Shown: positions 8,484 to 16,659 of the stretch, piece after piece
Position numbering within the stretch: position 1 is the stretch's first letter
Layout: the number at the start of each line of letters is the position of its first letter
DNA from: Candidatus Rhodoferax mariagerensis
Lineage (GTDB): Bacteria > Pseudomonadota > Gammaproteobacteria > Burkholderiales > Burkholderiaceae_C
Length of the DNA: 64,000 bases
Assembly (NCBI GenBank): GCA_016719055.1
Contig: JADKAW010000013.1
Span: 103,684 to 167,683, forward strand
Direction of reading: 5' to 3'
Notes under the pieces: model-generated
Told to the model about the DNA's origin: nothing
The model's database searches: none
What the model saw: only the letters and a program-made list of their open reading frames with translations
Translations under genes and position numbers: made by a program

Positions 8484-10238
8484 CTAAACAGGTTGAGCCG
8501 CGACAGGCAGTGAAGACGGCCGCTGGGCCGCTGCTTGCATCTGACGCAGCTCAGACAGTACGGCATCGCGCGGGCCCGCGTATTGAATGCGTCCGTCTTG
8601 CAAAATAACCAGCTGGTTGGCCAGCGCCACCAGGCCAGGGCGATGGGAGATCAAAATGACAGTCTTGCCCATCTCGCGTAACGCGGCCACAGTTTTCATC
8701 AGCGCGGCCTCACCCGCATCGTCCAAATTGGCGTTGGGCTCGTCGAGCACCACCAAGGCTGGGTTGCCGTAAATGGCCCGGGCCAATCCGATACGCTGGC
8801 GCTGCCCGCCCGAAAGCAAAACGCCTGCTTCGCCAATCGGGGTGTCATACCCATTGGGCAGCTGCAAAATCATGTCATGCAAGCCGGTCAAGGTGGCGGC
8901 CTCAATCACTCTGAAAGAATCCAGCTCGCTGAAGCGCGCGATATTGTCTGAAATGCTGCCTTCAAACAGTTCAATGTCCTGCGGTAAATACCCGATATGC
9001 GGCCCCAACGCCATCCGGTCCCAGCTTTTCAGGGGTAGGTCATCCAGCAAGACCTGACCCGCCACATCAGGCCAGACTCCCACTATGACGCGCGCCAGCG
9101 TCGACTTGCCCGACCCGGAAGGCCCCAACACCACCGTCACGCTGCCTGGCATCGCCTGAAAACTCACGTCCTGCAAAATGGGCTTGGGCCGGCCGGCCGC
9201 GCTGGCCACAACCTGCTGCAATGTGATGGCTCCTTTCGGTGCAGCTTGCTTGTTGAGCGCCACCTCGCGCAATGGAAATTGCACAAACAGCTGCTCCAGC
9301 CGTTGGGAACTTTCGTGCGCTGAAATGAAGCTTCGCCACACGCCGACCAACATGTCAATCGGTGCCAGCGCTCGGGTGGTCAGCACATTGGCAGCGATCA
9401 TCGCGCCGGGCGAAAGCTGTCCGTCAATGACCAGCAGCGCGCCCAGTCCCAGCGCCAGCGACTGCTGGGTGTAACGCATGAATTTGCTAACCGCTGTGAC
9501 CAGGTTTGTCACTCGCTGCGCAGCGCCGCTGGTCTGCAAGTGGTCAGTGTGCCTGTCAGTCCAGTGGTGCTGCAAATGACCGACCATCCCCATAGACTCC
9601 AAGACCTCGGTATTGCGCAGCTTGCTTTGCAAATAGGCGTAAACAGCCGCATTGGATTTCAAAAACGCCGCTGTGGGTTGCACTGACAAGTGGTGTCCCC
9701 ACCACGCCAAACCAGCCTGAACCAAGACAAAACCAATCGACAGCAGGCCTAACCACGGGTGCAAAATGAACAAAACTGCAATATAAACAGGTGTCCAGGG
9801 GGTGTCGAAAAAAGCAAATATGCCGTTGCCGGTCAAAAACTGCCGCACTTGGATCAAATCAACAAAAGCGCGACTAGGCGGGCCATCTGACTGTTGCAAA
9901 TAGGCGTCAAAGCTGGCATTAAACACCCGCGAGCTCAACTGCTCATCGAGCCGGACGCCAATGCGCACCAGCACACGGCTGCGCATCCACTCCGAAAAAG
10001 CCATCATGCCAAATAAAAACAAGGCTACACCAGACAGGGCCAGCAACGTCAGTTCGCTGCGGCTGGCAAGCACCCGATCATAGACCTGCAGCAAATACAG
10101 CGTGGGTGTCAGTAACAACAAATTTGCCACAAAACTGAACACACCCACCGCCAAAAACTCGTGGCGAAAGGCCCACAACACCGTCCTCAACTCACTACGT
10201 CCAGCAGGAACAGGCTTAGTCATCGTCCCAATCGTCAT
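8484..10238 (-). CDS. Type I secretion ABC permease/ATPase, PrtD-like (second copy)
   Basis: The product has 584 residues: a six-helix ABC membrane domain (about 30-310) and a nucleotide-binding domain with Walker A GPSGSGKST, signature LSGGQRQRIGLARAIYG, Walker B LVVLDEPNANLDD with the catalytic Glu, and the switch His in ILISHRP. There is no N-terminal C39 peptidase or C39-like domain, as expected for the PrtD/LipB group. Its ATG overlaps the stop of the preceding ABC gene by 4 bp, which implies coupled translation. The two ABC proteins are clearly paralogous but not near-identical, consistent with a heterodimeric exporter; that is an inference. Confidence 0.92.
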   Translation of the reverse strand: MTIGTMTKPVPAGRSELRTVLWAFRHEFLAVGVFSFVANLLLLTPTLYLLQVYDRVLASRSELTLLALSGVALFLFGMMAFSEWMRSRVLVRIGVRLDEQLSSRVFNASFDAYLQQSDGPPSRAFVDLIQVRQFLTGNGIFAFFDTPWTPVYIAVLFILHPWLGLLSIGFVLVQAGLAWWGHHLSVQPTAAFLKSNAAVYAYLQSKLRNTEVLESMGMVGHLQHHWTDRHTDHLQTSGAAQRVTNLVTAVSKFMRYTQQSLALGLGALLVIDGQLSPGAMIAANVLTTRALAPIDMLVGVWRSFISAHESSQRLEQLFVQFPLREVALNKQAAPKGAITLQQVVASAAGRPKPILQDVSFQAMPGSVTVVLGPSGSGKSTLARVIVGVWPDVAGQVLLDDLPLKSWDRMALGPHIGYLPQDIELFEGSISDNIARFSELDSFRVIEAATLTGLHDMILQLPNGYDTPIGEAGVLLSGGQRQRIGLARAIYGNPALVVLDEPNANLDDAGEAALMKTVAALREMGKTVILISHRPGLVALANQLVILQDGRIQYAGPRDAVLSELRQMQAAAQRPSSLPVAAQPV

Positions 10239-11983
10239 TTGACCCCCGCCAAGGCCATCTGATGTGGGCCGAACTGTGCCCCTGGCGCAGCATCCTTGCT
10301 TGCTTTGTGCAAGGCCGCCAACACCTCGTCGCGCAGACCAAATGCCCGCAGTTGACCCTCTGACAGCACCAACATCTTGTCAGCGACCGCCAGGACGGCT
10401 GTCCTGTGCGTCATCACCACACAAGTCGAGCCGATGGCTTTCAGTCCCCGGATAGCGTTGGTCAGGGCGGTTTCGCCGGCTTCATCCAGGCTGGAATTTG
10501 GCTCGTCAAGCACCACCAGCACCGGATCGCCATAGATGGCTCTGGCCAAACCAACACGCTGGCGCTGACCACCTGACAAAATCGCACCCTCGATGCCTAC
10601 TGGGCTGTCATACCCTAAAGGCATGGCCATGATGAGCTCATGCAGGCCCACGGCTTGTGCAGCAGCCCTGACCCGGGTCATGTCAACCACACCAAAACGC
10701 GCGATGTTTTCTGCCAGCGTGCCGTCAAATAGCTCAACACCTTGTGGCAAGTACCCCACGTGGGAACCAAGCTCGGACTTGTCCCAGGCGAAAACGTCAG
10801 CGCCGTCCAGCCGAACCTTTCCGCCAAGCGCGGGCCAAACGCCGACCAGCATCCGCGCCAATGTAGTTTTTCCGGCAGCGGAGGGTCCCACCACGGCCAG
10901 CACATCGCCCGGCCCAAGGGCGAAGGACAGATTCTTCAGAATTGGCTGGTTGCTGTTGGGCGCTGCAGCGCTAAGTGATTGAACCTGCAAGAATCCCTTG
11001 GGCGCGGGCAATGGCATCGTTGGCGCTTTTGCAGGCATTGCCACCAACAGCTTATCCAGCCGAACCCAGGCCTCACGAACATTGACCACCGTTCGCCACT
11101 GGGTGATGGCTTGCACAAACGGCGCCAATACCCGGCCCCCGAAAATACCCGAAATGATCAGCATGGCTGCGCCGCCGCGCAGTTCATTGCGTAGCAATAA
11201 CCAGCAACTCAGCCCCAGCAAGGCTGAACTCACCGTATATTGCAGCATTTTCGAGATGGCCTGGTAGCCACCAGCGCGGTCTGAAGCCAATGCCTGCAAG
11301 GACAAAAATTGCTGCTGCCGCGTCATCCAGCAGCGGTGAATATCGTGCACCATACCCATCGACTCGATAACCTGTGCATTAAGCAGGGTGCCATCTACAT
11401 ATTGCTGCGCCTGAATGGCGAACTGATTGGCCTCACTCAACGGTGGCTGCGTGCAGCGCTCGTTGAGCCAGCCGACCAACACCTGTAACACGGCTGCTCC
11501 CACGGTGACCCAACCCAGCAACGGGTTGATCAGAAAGATCAGTACCAAAAACACCAACGACGTAGGCACCTCCATCAGTCCGAGCATCACCGGCGAATGC
11601 AGAAACTCGCGCAAAGTGCGTAAGTCTGTCATGGGCTGCGTTGTCCCTCCGGGCTGACGACGCAAATTCATCGCGAAGATGGCAACAAACAGCCGGCCAC
11701 GCAAGTTTTCATCCAACACAACCCCGGCGGCAAACATGATCTGGGCGCGTGCCCACTCCAGCACTTCCATCACCACGTAAGCACCCACTGCCAAAAAGGT
11801 GACCATTGCGAGCGTCATGGCACTGCGGCTGTTGACAACTCTGTCATACACCTCCAGCATGTACCAGGAGGGCATGAGCACCAACAAGCTGGCTACCAGA
11901 CTGAACCAGCCGGCGCGCACCCAATAGGGACGCAAATCAGCGACAGCCCCGCGCAGCTCTGACGACTTCCCCGTGATGCCCAT
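10235..11983 (-). CDS. Type I secretion ABC permease/ATPase, PrtD-like (first copy)
   Basis: The product has 582 residues. The architecture matches its downstream neighbour: a transmembrane domain (about 22-310) and an ATPase domain with Walker A GPSAAGKTT, signature LSGGQRQRVGLARAIYG, Walker B LVVLDEPNSSLDE and switch His in VVMTHRTA. All catalytic residues appear intact in both copies, so neither is an obviously dead half. It begins 194 bp after the repeat-protein gene. That gap (11984-12177) holds no open frame and may carry an attenuator or processing site that lowers exporter expression relative to cargo, but I see no clear terminator hairpin. Confidence 0.92.
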   Translation of the reverse strand: MGITGKSSELRGAVADLRPYWVRAGWFSLVASLLVLMPSWYMLEVYDRVVNSRSAMTLAMVTFLAVGAYVVMEVLEWARAQIMFAAGVVLDENLRGRLFVAIFAMNLRRQPGGTTQPMTDLRTLREFLHSPVMLGLMEVPTSLVFLVLIFLINPLLGWVTVGAAVLQVLVGWLNERCTQPPLSEANQFAIQAQQYVDGTLLNAQVIESMGMVHDIHRCWMTRQQQFLSLQALASDRAGGYQAISKMLQYTVSSALLGLSCWLLLRNELRGGAAMLIISGIFGGRVLAPFVQAITQWRTVVNVREAWVRLDKLLVAMPAKAPTMPLPAPKGFLQVQSLSAAAPNSNQPILKNLSFALGPGDVLAVVGPSAAGKTTLARMLVGVWPALGGKVRLDGADVFAWDKSELGSHVGYLPQGVELFDGTLAENIARFGVVDMTRVRAAAQAVGLHELIMAMPLGYDSPVGIEGAILSGGQRQRVGLARAIYGDPVLVVLDEPNSSLDEAGETALTNAIRGLKAIGSTCVVMTHRTAVLAVADKMLVLSEGQLRAFGLRDEVLAALHKASKDAAPGAQFGPHQMALAGVK

Positions 11984-12177
11984 ACTGCTTCCTCTGCCAA
12001 CGCTGAACTTGCCGATGTCTTAAGAACTCCTCAAGGGAGCCATTATGCAAGCTGCCGCTGTTTGCACAGGTTTAGCCGGGCATCGCCGGGCGGCCACACA
12101 CCGGCAAGAAACACCAAGGGCTTTTTTCCAATAGACAATCCAGAATCACATGGCTAAAACAATGCGTCTGCCCAAAG

Positions 12178-14799
12178 CTAGGCCATCGTCGGCGTTCCCA
12201 CAAGGGTCACCAAACTGCCAGTGGCCAGGTCGGCAGCAAGCAGCTCGTTGAGCCAGTCGCTGACCTGATTCAGGCTGGCGTTTTTGTCACCGTCCTCGTT
12301 TTGCAGGCGTTTGTCCTCGATCAGGAAGCCCAGGTGGTACAGGCCGTCTGCCACGGTATTGACGGCGTTGCGGCCAAACAATTCGGTGTTGGCACCGTCA
12401 TTCTGCACCAGGTGGAAGCCGGTTTCGCTCTTGGCTTCATCGTCACCATGCAACTTGGTCCATTGCAGCAAATGGTTGGTTCGCAACCAGGCGTTTAGCT
12501 CGCGAACTTCATCGGTGTCAATGCGCCCGCCATCGGCCGCATTGGTGGCTTTGATAGCCGAGACAATCAGGCCGTTCATTGAATCTGCTGCCTTGGCACC
12601 CGCGTAGATGTCACTGGTCGAGATGTTTTTGATCAGTCCCGTGTCGGTGGTGATCAGATTGACCAGCTTGTCCAGGCCCGTGCCAGTGCTGCCCTGGGCA
12701 TAAGGATTGACGGCGGCATTGGCCAGGCTTCCGCCGGCCAGTTCTGCCGAAAGCAGGCTACCCAGCCATTGCGATACATCCTTGAGGCTGGCGTTGGTGT
12801 TGCCATCTTCGTTTTGCAAGCGGTTGTCGTCGATCTTGAAGCCCAGGTGGTACAGGCCGTCAGCCACGGTATCAACCGCATTCTTGCCATACAGCTGGGA
12901 TTTTGCGCCATCGTCCTGCACCAGGTGAAAGCCGGTTTCGCTGTTTTTTTCGTCGTCACCATGCAGGGTTTTCCATTGTTCCTTGGCGTTGACGCGCAAC
13001 CAGGCGTTGAGGTCGCGAACGTCGGCCACCGAAACGTCGCCATTGTTTGCAACCCCTGTGGCTTTGATCGCCTGCAAAATCATGGCGTTCATGGCATCGG
13101 CCGCACTGGCGCCCGCGTAAAGATCGGCGGCCGATATGTTGCGCGTCAACCCACTGTCGCTGGTGATGAGCTTAACCAGCTGGTCAAGACCAGTGCCGGT
13201 ACTGCCCTGGATGTAAGGATTGACACTGGCGCTTTTTAGGGTGCCAGCTGCCAGTTCGGTGCTTAGCAAACTGTTTAACCAGTCGCTGACCTGCTTGAGG
13301 CTGGCGTTTTGGTTGCCATCTTCGTTTTCCAGACGATCATCATTGATCTTGAAGCCCAGGTGGTACAGACCATCGGCCACCGTATCCACCGCGTTCTTGC
13401 CGTACAACTCAGACTTGGCGCCATCGTTTTGCACCAGATGGAAACCGGTCTCCTCGTTGTCTTCGTCATCACCGTGCAAGGTCTTCCATTTTTCCATGGC
13501 ATTGCTGCGCAGCCAGGCGTTCAGGTCACGAACGTCACCGGCAGACACATCACCATTGTTGGCCACGCCCGTGGCTTTAATTGCCTGCAAAATCAGCGCA
13601 TTCATGGCATCGGCCGCACTGGCACCTGCATGAAGTTCGGCGGCTGAGACGTTGCGCGCCAAACCGCTGTCGCTGGTGATGAGTTTGACCAGCTGGTCAA
13701 GCCCGGTGCTGGTGCTGCCCTGAATGTAGGGGTTGACACTGGCGTTCTTCAGTGTACCGGCCGCCAGGTCGCTGGCAAGCAGGCCGTTTAGCCACTCGCT
13801 GACCTGCTTGAGACTGGCGTTGGCGTTGCCATCCTCGTTGGCGAGTTGTCCATCCTTGATCATGAAGCCCAGGTGGTACAGGCCATCGGCGACCGTATCG
13901 ACCGCGTTCTTGCCATACAACTGTGTTTTGGCGCCATCGTTTTGCACCAAGTGAAAACCGGTTTCTTCGCAGTCCTCGTCGTCACCGTGCAAGGTTTTCC
14001 ATTGCTCCAATGCGTTCGTGCGCAGCCAGGCATTCAAGTCACGCACATCACCGGCTGAAACGTCGCCGTTGTTGGCCACGCCCGTGGCGCGGATGGCCTG
14101 CAGGATCAGCGCATTCATGGCGTCAGCCGCCAATGCGGCGGTCTTGATCTCGCTGGTGGCGACCTTGTTGTTGAGGCCAGTGTCGGCAGTGATCAGATTC
14201 ACCAGTTGGTCCAGGCCAGTGCGGGTGCTGCCGCTGACATAAGGGTTGACGGCGGCATTTTTCAGACTGCCAGCGCTCAAGTCGGCTGCAAGCAGATTGC
14301 TCAACCATTGCGCCACCTCCTTCACGCTGGCATTGTCGTTGCCGTCTTCGTTTTCGAGGCGGTCGTCATCGATCTTGAAGCCCAAATGGTAAATGCCGTC
14401 GGCCACCGTATTAACCGCGTTTTTGCCATACAACTCGGTCTTGGCACCATCGTTCTGGACCAAGTGAAAGCCGGTCTCGCTGCGATCCTCGTCGTCACCG
14501 TGCAACGTGGTCCAATCCTTGAGGTGGTTGGCACGCAGCCAGCCATTGAGGTCGCGCACATCTCCTGCGGTAATGTCGCTGTTGTTGGCGATGCCGGTGG
14601 CACGGATCGCCTGCACAATCAGCGCGTTCATGGCATCGGCTGCTGTCGCAGCGCCAGCAATGTCTGTCGTACTGATTCTCTTGGCCAAGCTCGAGTCTGA
14701 GGTGATGATCGCAACCAGCTGGTCAAGCCCGGTCTGGGTGCGGCCCACAGGCAGTGTGACGGGTGTTACGGTCGGGCCGGTGTTGGTGGCGAGCGTCAT
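12178..14799 (-). CDS. Five-unit repeat protein, presumed type I secretion substrate
   Basis: The product has 873 residues: a 22-residue Thr/Pro-rich leader, then five tandem units (residues 23-193, 194-364, 365-535, 536-706, 707-873), each 171 residues except the last (167). Conserved points per unit are TGLDQLV at the start, AADAMNALI, DVRDLNAWL, LHGDDE, ETGFHLVQNDGA, VADGLYHLGF and NEDGN.NASL. The protein is acidic, has one Cys (in unit 2), no Sec signal peptide and no RTX nonapeptides. The last 11 residues (LVTLVGTPTMA) are uncharged, like many C-terminal type I signals. I recall similar single modules in large secreted proteins of other proteobacteria, with no known function. Being first in an operon with a complete type I exporter argues that it is the cargo. 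Surface-layer, adhesin or matrix roles are possible but unproven. Confidence 0.85.
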   Translation of the reverse strand: MTLATNTGPTVTPVTLPVGRTQTGLDQLVAIITSDSSLAKRISTTDIAGAATAADAMNALIVQAIRATGIANNSDITAGDVRDLNGWLRANHLKDWTTLHGDDEDRSETGFHLVQNDGAKTELYGKNAVNTVADGIYHLGFKIDDDRLENEDGNDNASVKEVAQWLSNLLAADLSAGSLKNAAVNPYVSGSTRTGLDQLVNLITADTGLNNKVATSEIKTAALAADAMNALILQAIRATGVANNGDVSAGDVRDLNAWLRTNALEQWKTLHGDDEDCEETGFHLVQNDGAKTQLYGKNAVDTVADGLYHLGFMIKDGQLANEDGNANASLKQVSEWLNGLLASDLAAGTLKNASVNPYIQGSTSTGLDQLVKLITSDSGLARNVSAAELHAGASAADAMNALILQAIKATGVANNGDVSAGDVRDLNAWLRSNAMEKWKTLHGDDEDNEETGFHLVQNDGAKSELYGKNAVDTVADGLYHLGFKINDDRLENEDGNQNASLKQVSDWLNSLLSTELAAGTLKSASVNPYIQGSTGTGLDQLVKLITSDSGLTRNISAADLYAGASAADAMNAMILQAIKATGVANNGDVSVADVRDLNAWLRVNAKEQWKTLHGDDEKNSETGFHLVQDDGAKSQLYGKNAVDTVADGLYHLGFKIDDNRLQNEDGNTNASLKDVSQWLGSLLSAELAGGSLANAAVNPYAQGSTGTGLDKLVNLITTDTGLIKNISTSDIYAGAKAADSMNGLIVSAIKATNAADGGRIDTDEVRELNAWLRTNHLLQWTKLHGDDEAKSETGFHLVQNDGANTELFGRNAVNTVADGLYHLGFLIEDKRLQNEDGDKNASLNQVSDWLNELLAADLATGSLVTLVGTPTMA
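12181..14733 (-). repeat. Five tandem 513-bp coding repeats
   Basis: The unit borders on the plus-strand scale are 14733-14221, 14220-13708, 13707-13195, 13194-12682 and 12681-12181. Units 2, 3 and 4 are closest to each other in protein sequence; units 1 and 5 differ most. This is the pattern expected from internal duplication of a middle unit. The exact 513-bp period makes the locus prone to recombination and to assembly collapse. Confidence 0.9.
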
Positions 14800-14831
14800 G
14801 ATGTTTCCTTCGGTTGGAGAGCAATGTCGTG

Positions 14832-14860
14832 ATACTCGCCAACACGCCGAAAACAGTCAA
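14832..14860 (-). promoter_or_regulatory. Possible promoter of the type I secretion operon
   Basis: On the minus strand TTGACT (14855-14860) and GAGTAT (14832-14837) are spaced by 17 bp, about 33 bp before the ATG at 14799. The -35 box is good and the -10 box is weak. A GAAGGAAA ribosome binding site precedes the ATG. Confidence 0.3.
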
Positions 14861-15043
14861 CAGGCACCTGTAACAGGGTTTTGACCAGAAAAATGCCACT
14901 ATTTCGCCATAGCCCCAAGGCACAGATCGAAATTCCGGCAAATCAGCGCGGGCTGCCCGGTAGGTGCGGTAACAGATGTCACAGTTTTTTACATGCTTGC
15001 AGCCGCAAGGATGGCCAGACTCTGTTGTTGCCGCCGGGCACTG

Positions 15044-16576
15044 CTACTGAAAAGCCACTTCCACAAAACTGCGCAGCTTGCGGCTATGCAGTTGCTCAAC
15101 GCCTTGTGCTCGCAGCAACTCCAGTGCATAAATGCCAATTCGAAGGTGCTGGTCCACCCGCTCGCGGTAGAAGTGATTGGCCATGCCGGGCAGCTTGATT
15201 TCGCCGTGTAGCGGTTTGTCGCTGACGCACAGCAGCGTACCGTAAGGCACCCGAAAGCGAAAGCCATTGGCGGCAATGGTCGCACTTTCCATGTCCAGCG
15301 CAATGGCGCGACTCTGGCTGAAACGGCGTTGTGGGCCGTTGTCGGGCAACAGCTCCCAGTTGCGGTTGTCGGTGCTGGCCACGGTGCCGGTGCGCATGAT
15401 GCTTTTCAGGTCAGCCCCCTTGAGTTGGGTCACTTCGGACACGGCCGACTCCAGCGCTACCTGAATTTCAGCCAGCGCGGGAATAGGCACCCACAGCGGC
15501 AGCTCTTCATCAAGCACATGGTCTTCACGCACGTAACCATGCGCCAGCACATAGTCGCCCAGTTGCTGTGTGGTGCGCAAGCCCGCGCAGTGCCCCAGCA
15601 TGATCCAGGCATGCGGGCGCAACACGGCGATGTGATCGGTAATCGTCTTGGCATTGGCCGGGCCGACACCAATGTTGACCATGGTGATGCCGCTGCCATC
15701 GCCGCGTTTGAGGTGGTAGGCGGGCATTTGGGGCAGGCGCGGTGGTGGCGTGCCGATCGTGGAGCGTCGGCGCATCAAATTGGGGTCAGACCCCAATTCG
15801 GCAACGCCAATCGAGCTTGCCGCCAAATTTGTTGTCACCACGTTTCCGGGCTCGACAAACGCTATGTATTCGCTAGCAGTATCCGCTATGGCTGCGTGGC
15901 CCAGAGCAATAAATTCATCAATATAAAACTGGTAATTGGTAAACAGCACAAAGTTCTGGAAGTGTTCAGGCAGTGTGCCGGTGTAGTGGCGCAGGCGCTG
16001 AAGCGAGTAATCAACGCGGTTGGCTGTGAACAGGCTCAACGGCTGTGCCTCGCCCCGGTGAGGCGTGTAGGTACCGTTGGCAATGCCGTCGTCCATGGCA
16101 GCCAGGTCGGGCAAGTCGAACACATCGCGCATCAACTGATGCCGTGCTGGGCTCATGTTGCCTTCAATGTGCTCATTGTCTGCAAACGAGAAATGCACGG
16201 GGATGGGCTGGTTGCTGGTGCCCACTTCCAGCGCCACCTGGTGGTTTTCCAGCAGCAAGGTGAACTGTGCCAGGTAATAGCTGGCATACAGGTCGGGGCG
16301 CGTCAGTGTGGTCTCAAACCGGCCGGCACCGGCGACAAAACCATAACTCAGGCGCGCCGTTTTGTCCGCGCCAAGCCGCGCGACGGTGTCGGTCTGCACC
16401 CGCACAAACGGGTAACAGGCGCGTACCCGTCCAGGCAACTCGTCCCCCGCCACAAAAGCCTGCATGGCCTGGCGCAAATGGGCGATGCTGGCGTCGTAAA
16501 TCAGCCGCGCCTGGGCCAGTGCGGTGGCGGGGTCGGTAAAGCGTTGGGGGGCGATGAATTCGGGCAGGTAGGACAT
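15044..16576 (-). CDS. amn: AMP nucleosidase
   Basis: The product has 510 residues. Amn hydrolyses AMP to adenine and ribose 5-phosphate and helps set adenylate pools. It has the N-terminal Amn domain (about 1-190) and a C-terminal nucleoside-phosphorylase-like domain with MPAYHL, VNIGVGPANAKTI, LGHCAGLR, DDRNWEL, AIDMESATIA and LCVSDKPLHGEIKLPG. It is longer than E. coli Amn (484). Part of the extra length is a linker after FVEPGN where a REP-like palindrome (15778-15798) is read in frame as ELGSDPN. It converges with nothing; gshA diverges from it across an 83-bp gap. Identification is secure. Confidence 0.95.
   Translation of the reverse strand: MSYLPEFIAPQRFTDPATALAQARLIYDASIAHLRQAMQAFVAGDELPGRVRACYPFVRVQTDTVARLGADKTARLSYGFVAGAGRFETTLTRPDLYASYYLAQFTLLLENHQVALEVGTSNQPIPVHFSFADNEHIEGNMSPARHQLMRDVFDLPDLAAMDDGIANGTYTPHRGEAQPLSLFTANRVDYSLQRLRHYTGTLPEHFQNFVLFTNYQFYIDEFIALGHAAIADTASEYIAFVEPGNVVTTNLAASSIGVAELGSDPNLMRRRSTIGTPPPRLPQMPAYHLKRGDGSGITMVNIGVGPANAKTITDHIAVLRPHAWIMLGHCAGLRTTQQLGDYVLAHGYVREDHVLDEELPLWVPIPALAEIQVALESAVSEVTQLKGADLKSIMRTGTVASTDNRNWELLPDNGPQRRFSQSRAIALDMESATIAANGFRFRVPYGTLLCVSDKPLHGEIKLPGMANHFYRERVDQHLRIGIYALELLRAQGVEQLHSRKLRSFVEVAFQ
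15778..15798. repeat. REP-like GGGGTC palindrome inside amn
   Basis: AATTGGGGTC followed by its near mirror image makes a 21-bp palindrome, mismatched only at the centre, within the coding sequence of amn. It belongs to the family also seen at 41263-41339 and 56361-56493 (shared GGGGTCAGA and CCCAATTCGG blocks). Confidence 0.7.
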
Positions 16577-16659
16577 GCCGACATTGTTTCATGCCTGTGT
16601 GACAGTGCGGGTTAGCCCGGGTGATGCCATACTCTGCACCCCATAAATCCTGTCATGCC

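Noticed and set aside
12181..14733. CRISPR-like regular spacing
   Set aside because: The 513-bp period is a coding tandem repeat with an intact reading frame, not short repeats with unique spacers. No CRISPR array is seen anywhere.
12178..14799. RTX calcium-binding toxin interpretation of the repeat protein
   Set aside because: No GGxGxDxUx nonapeptides are present in any unit; only the operon context resembles RTX systems.
15329..16615. A 428-codon open frame antisense to amn
   Set aside because: Mirror frame produced by the high GC3 codon bias of amn; amn has clear catalytic motifs and the antisense product resembles nothing.
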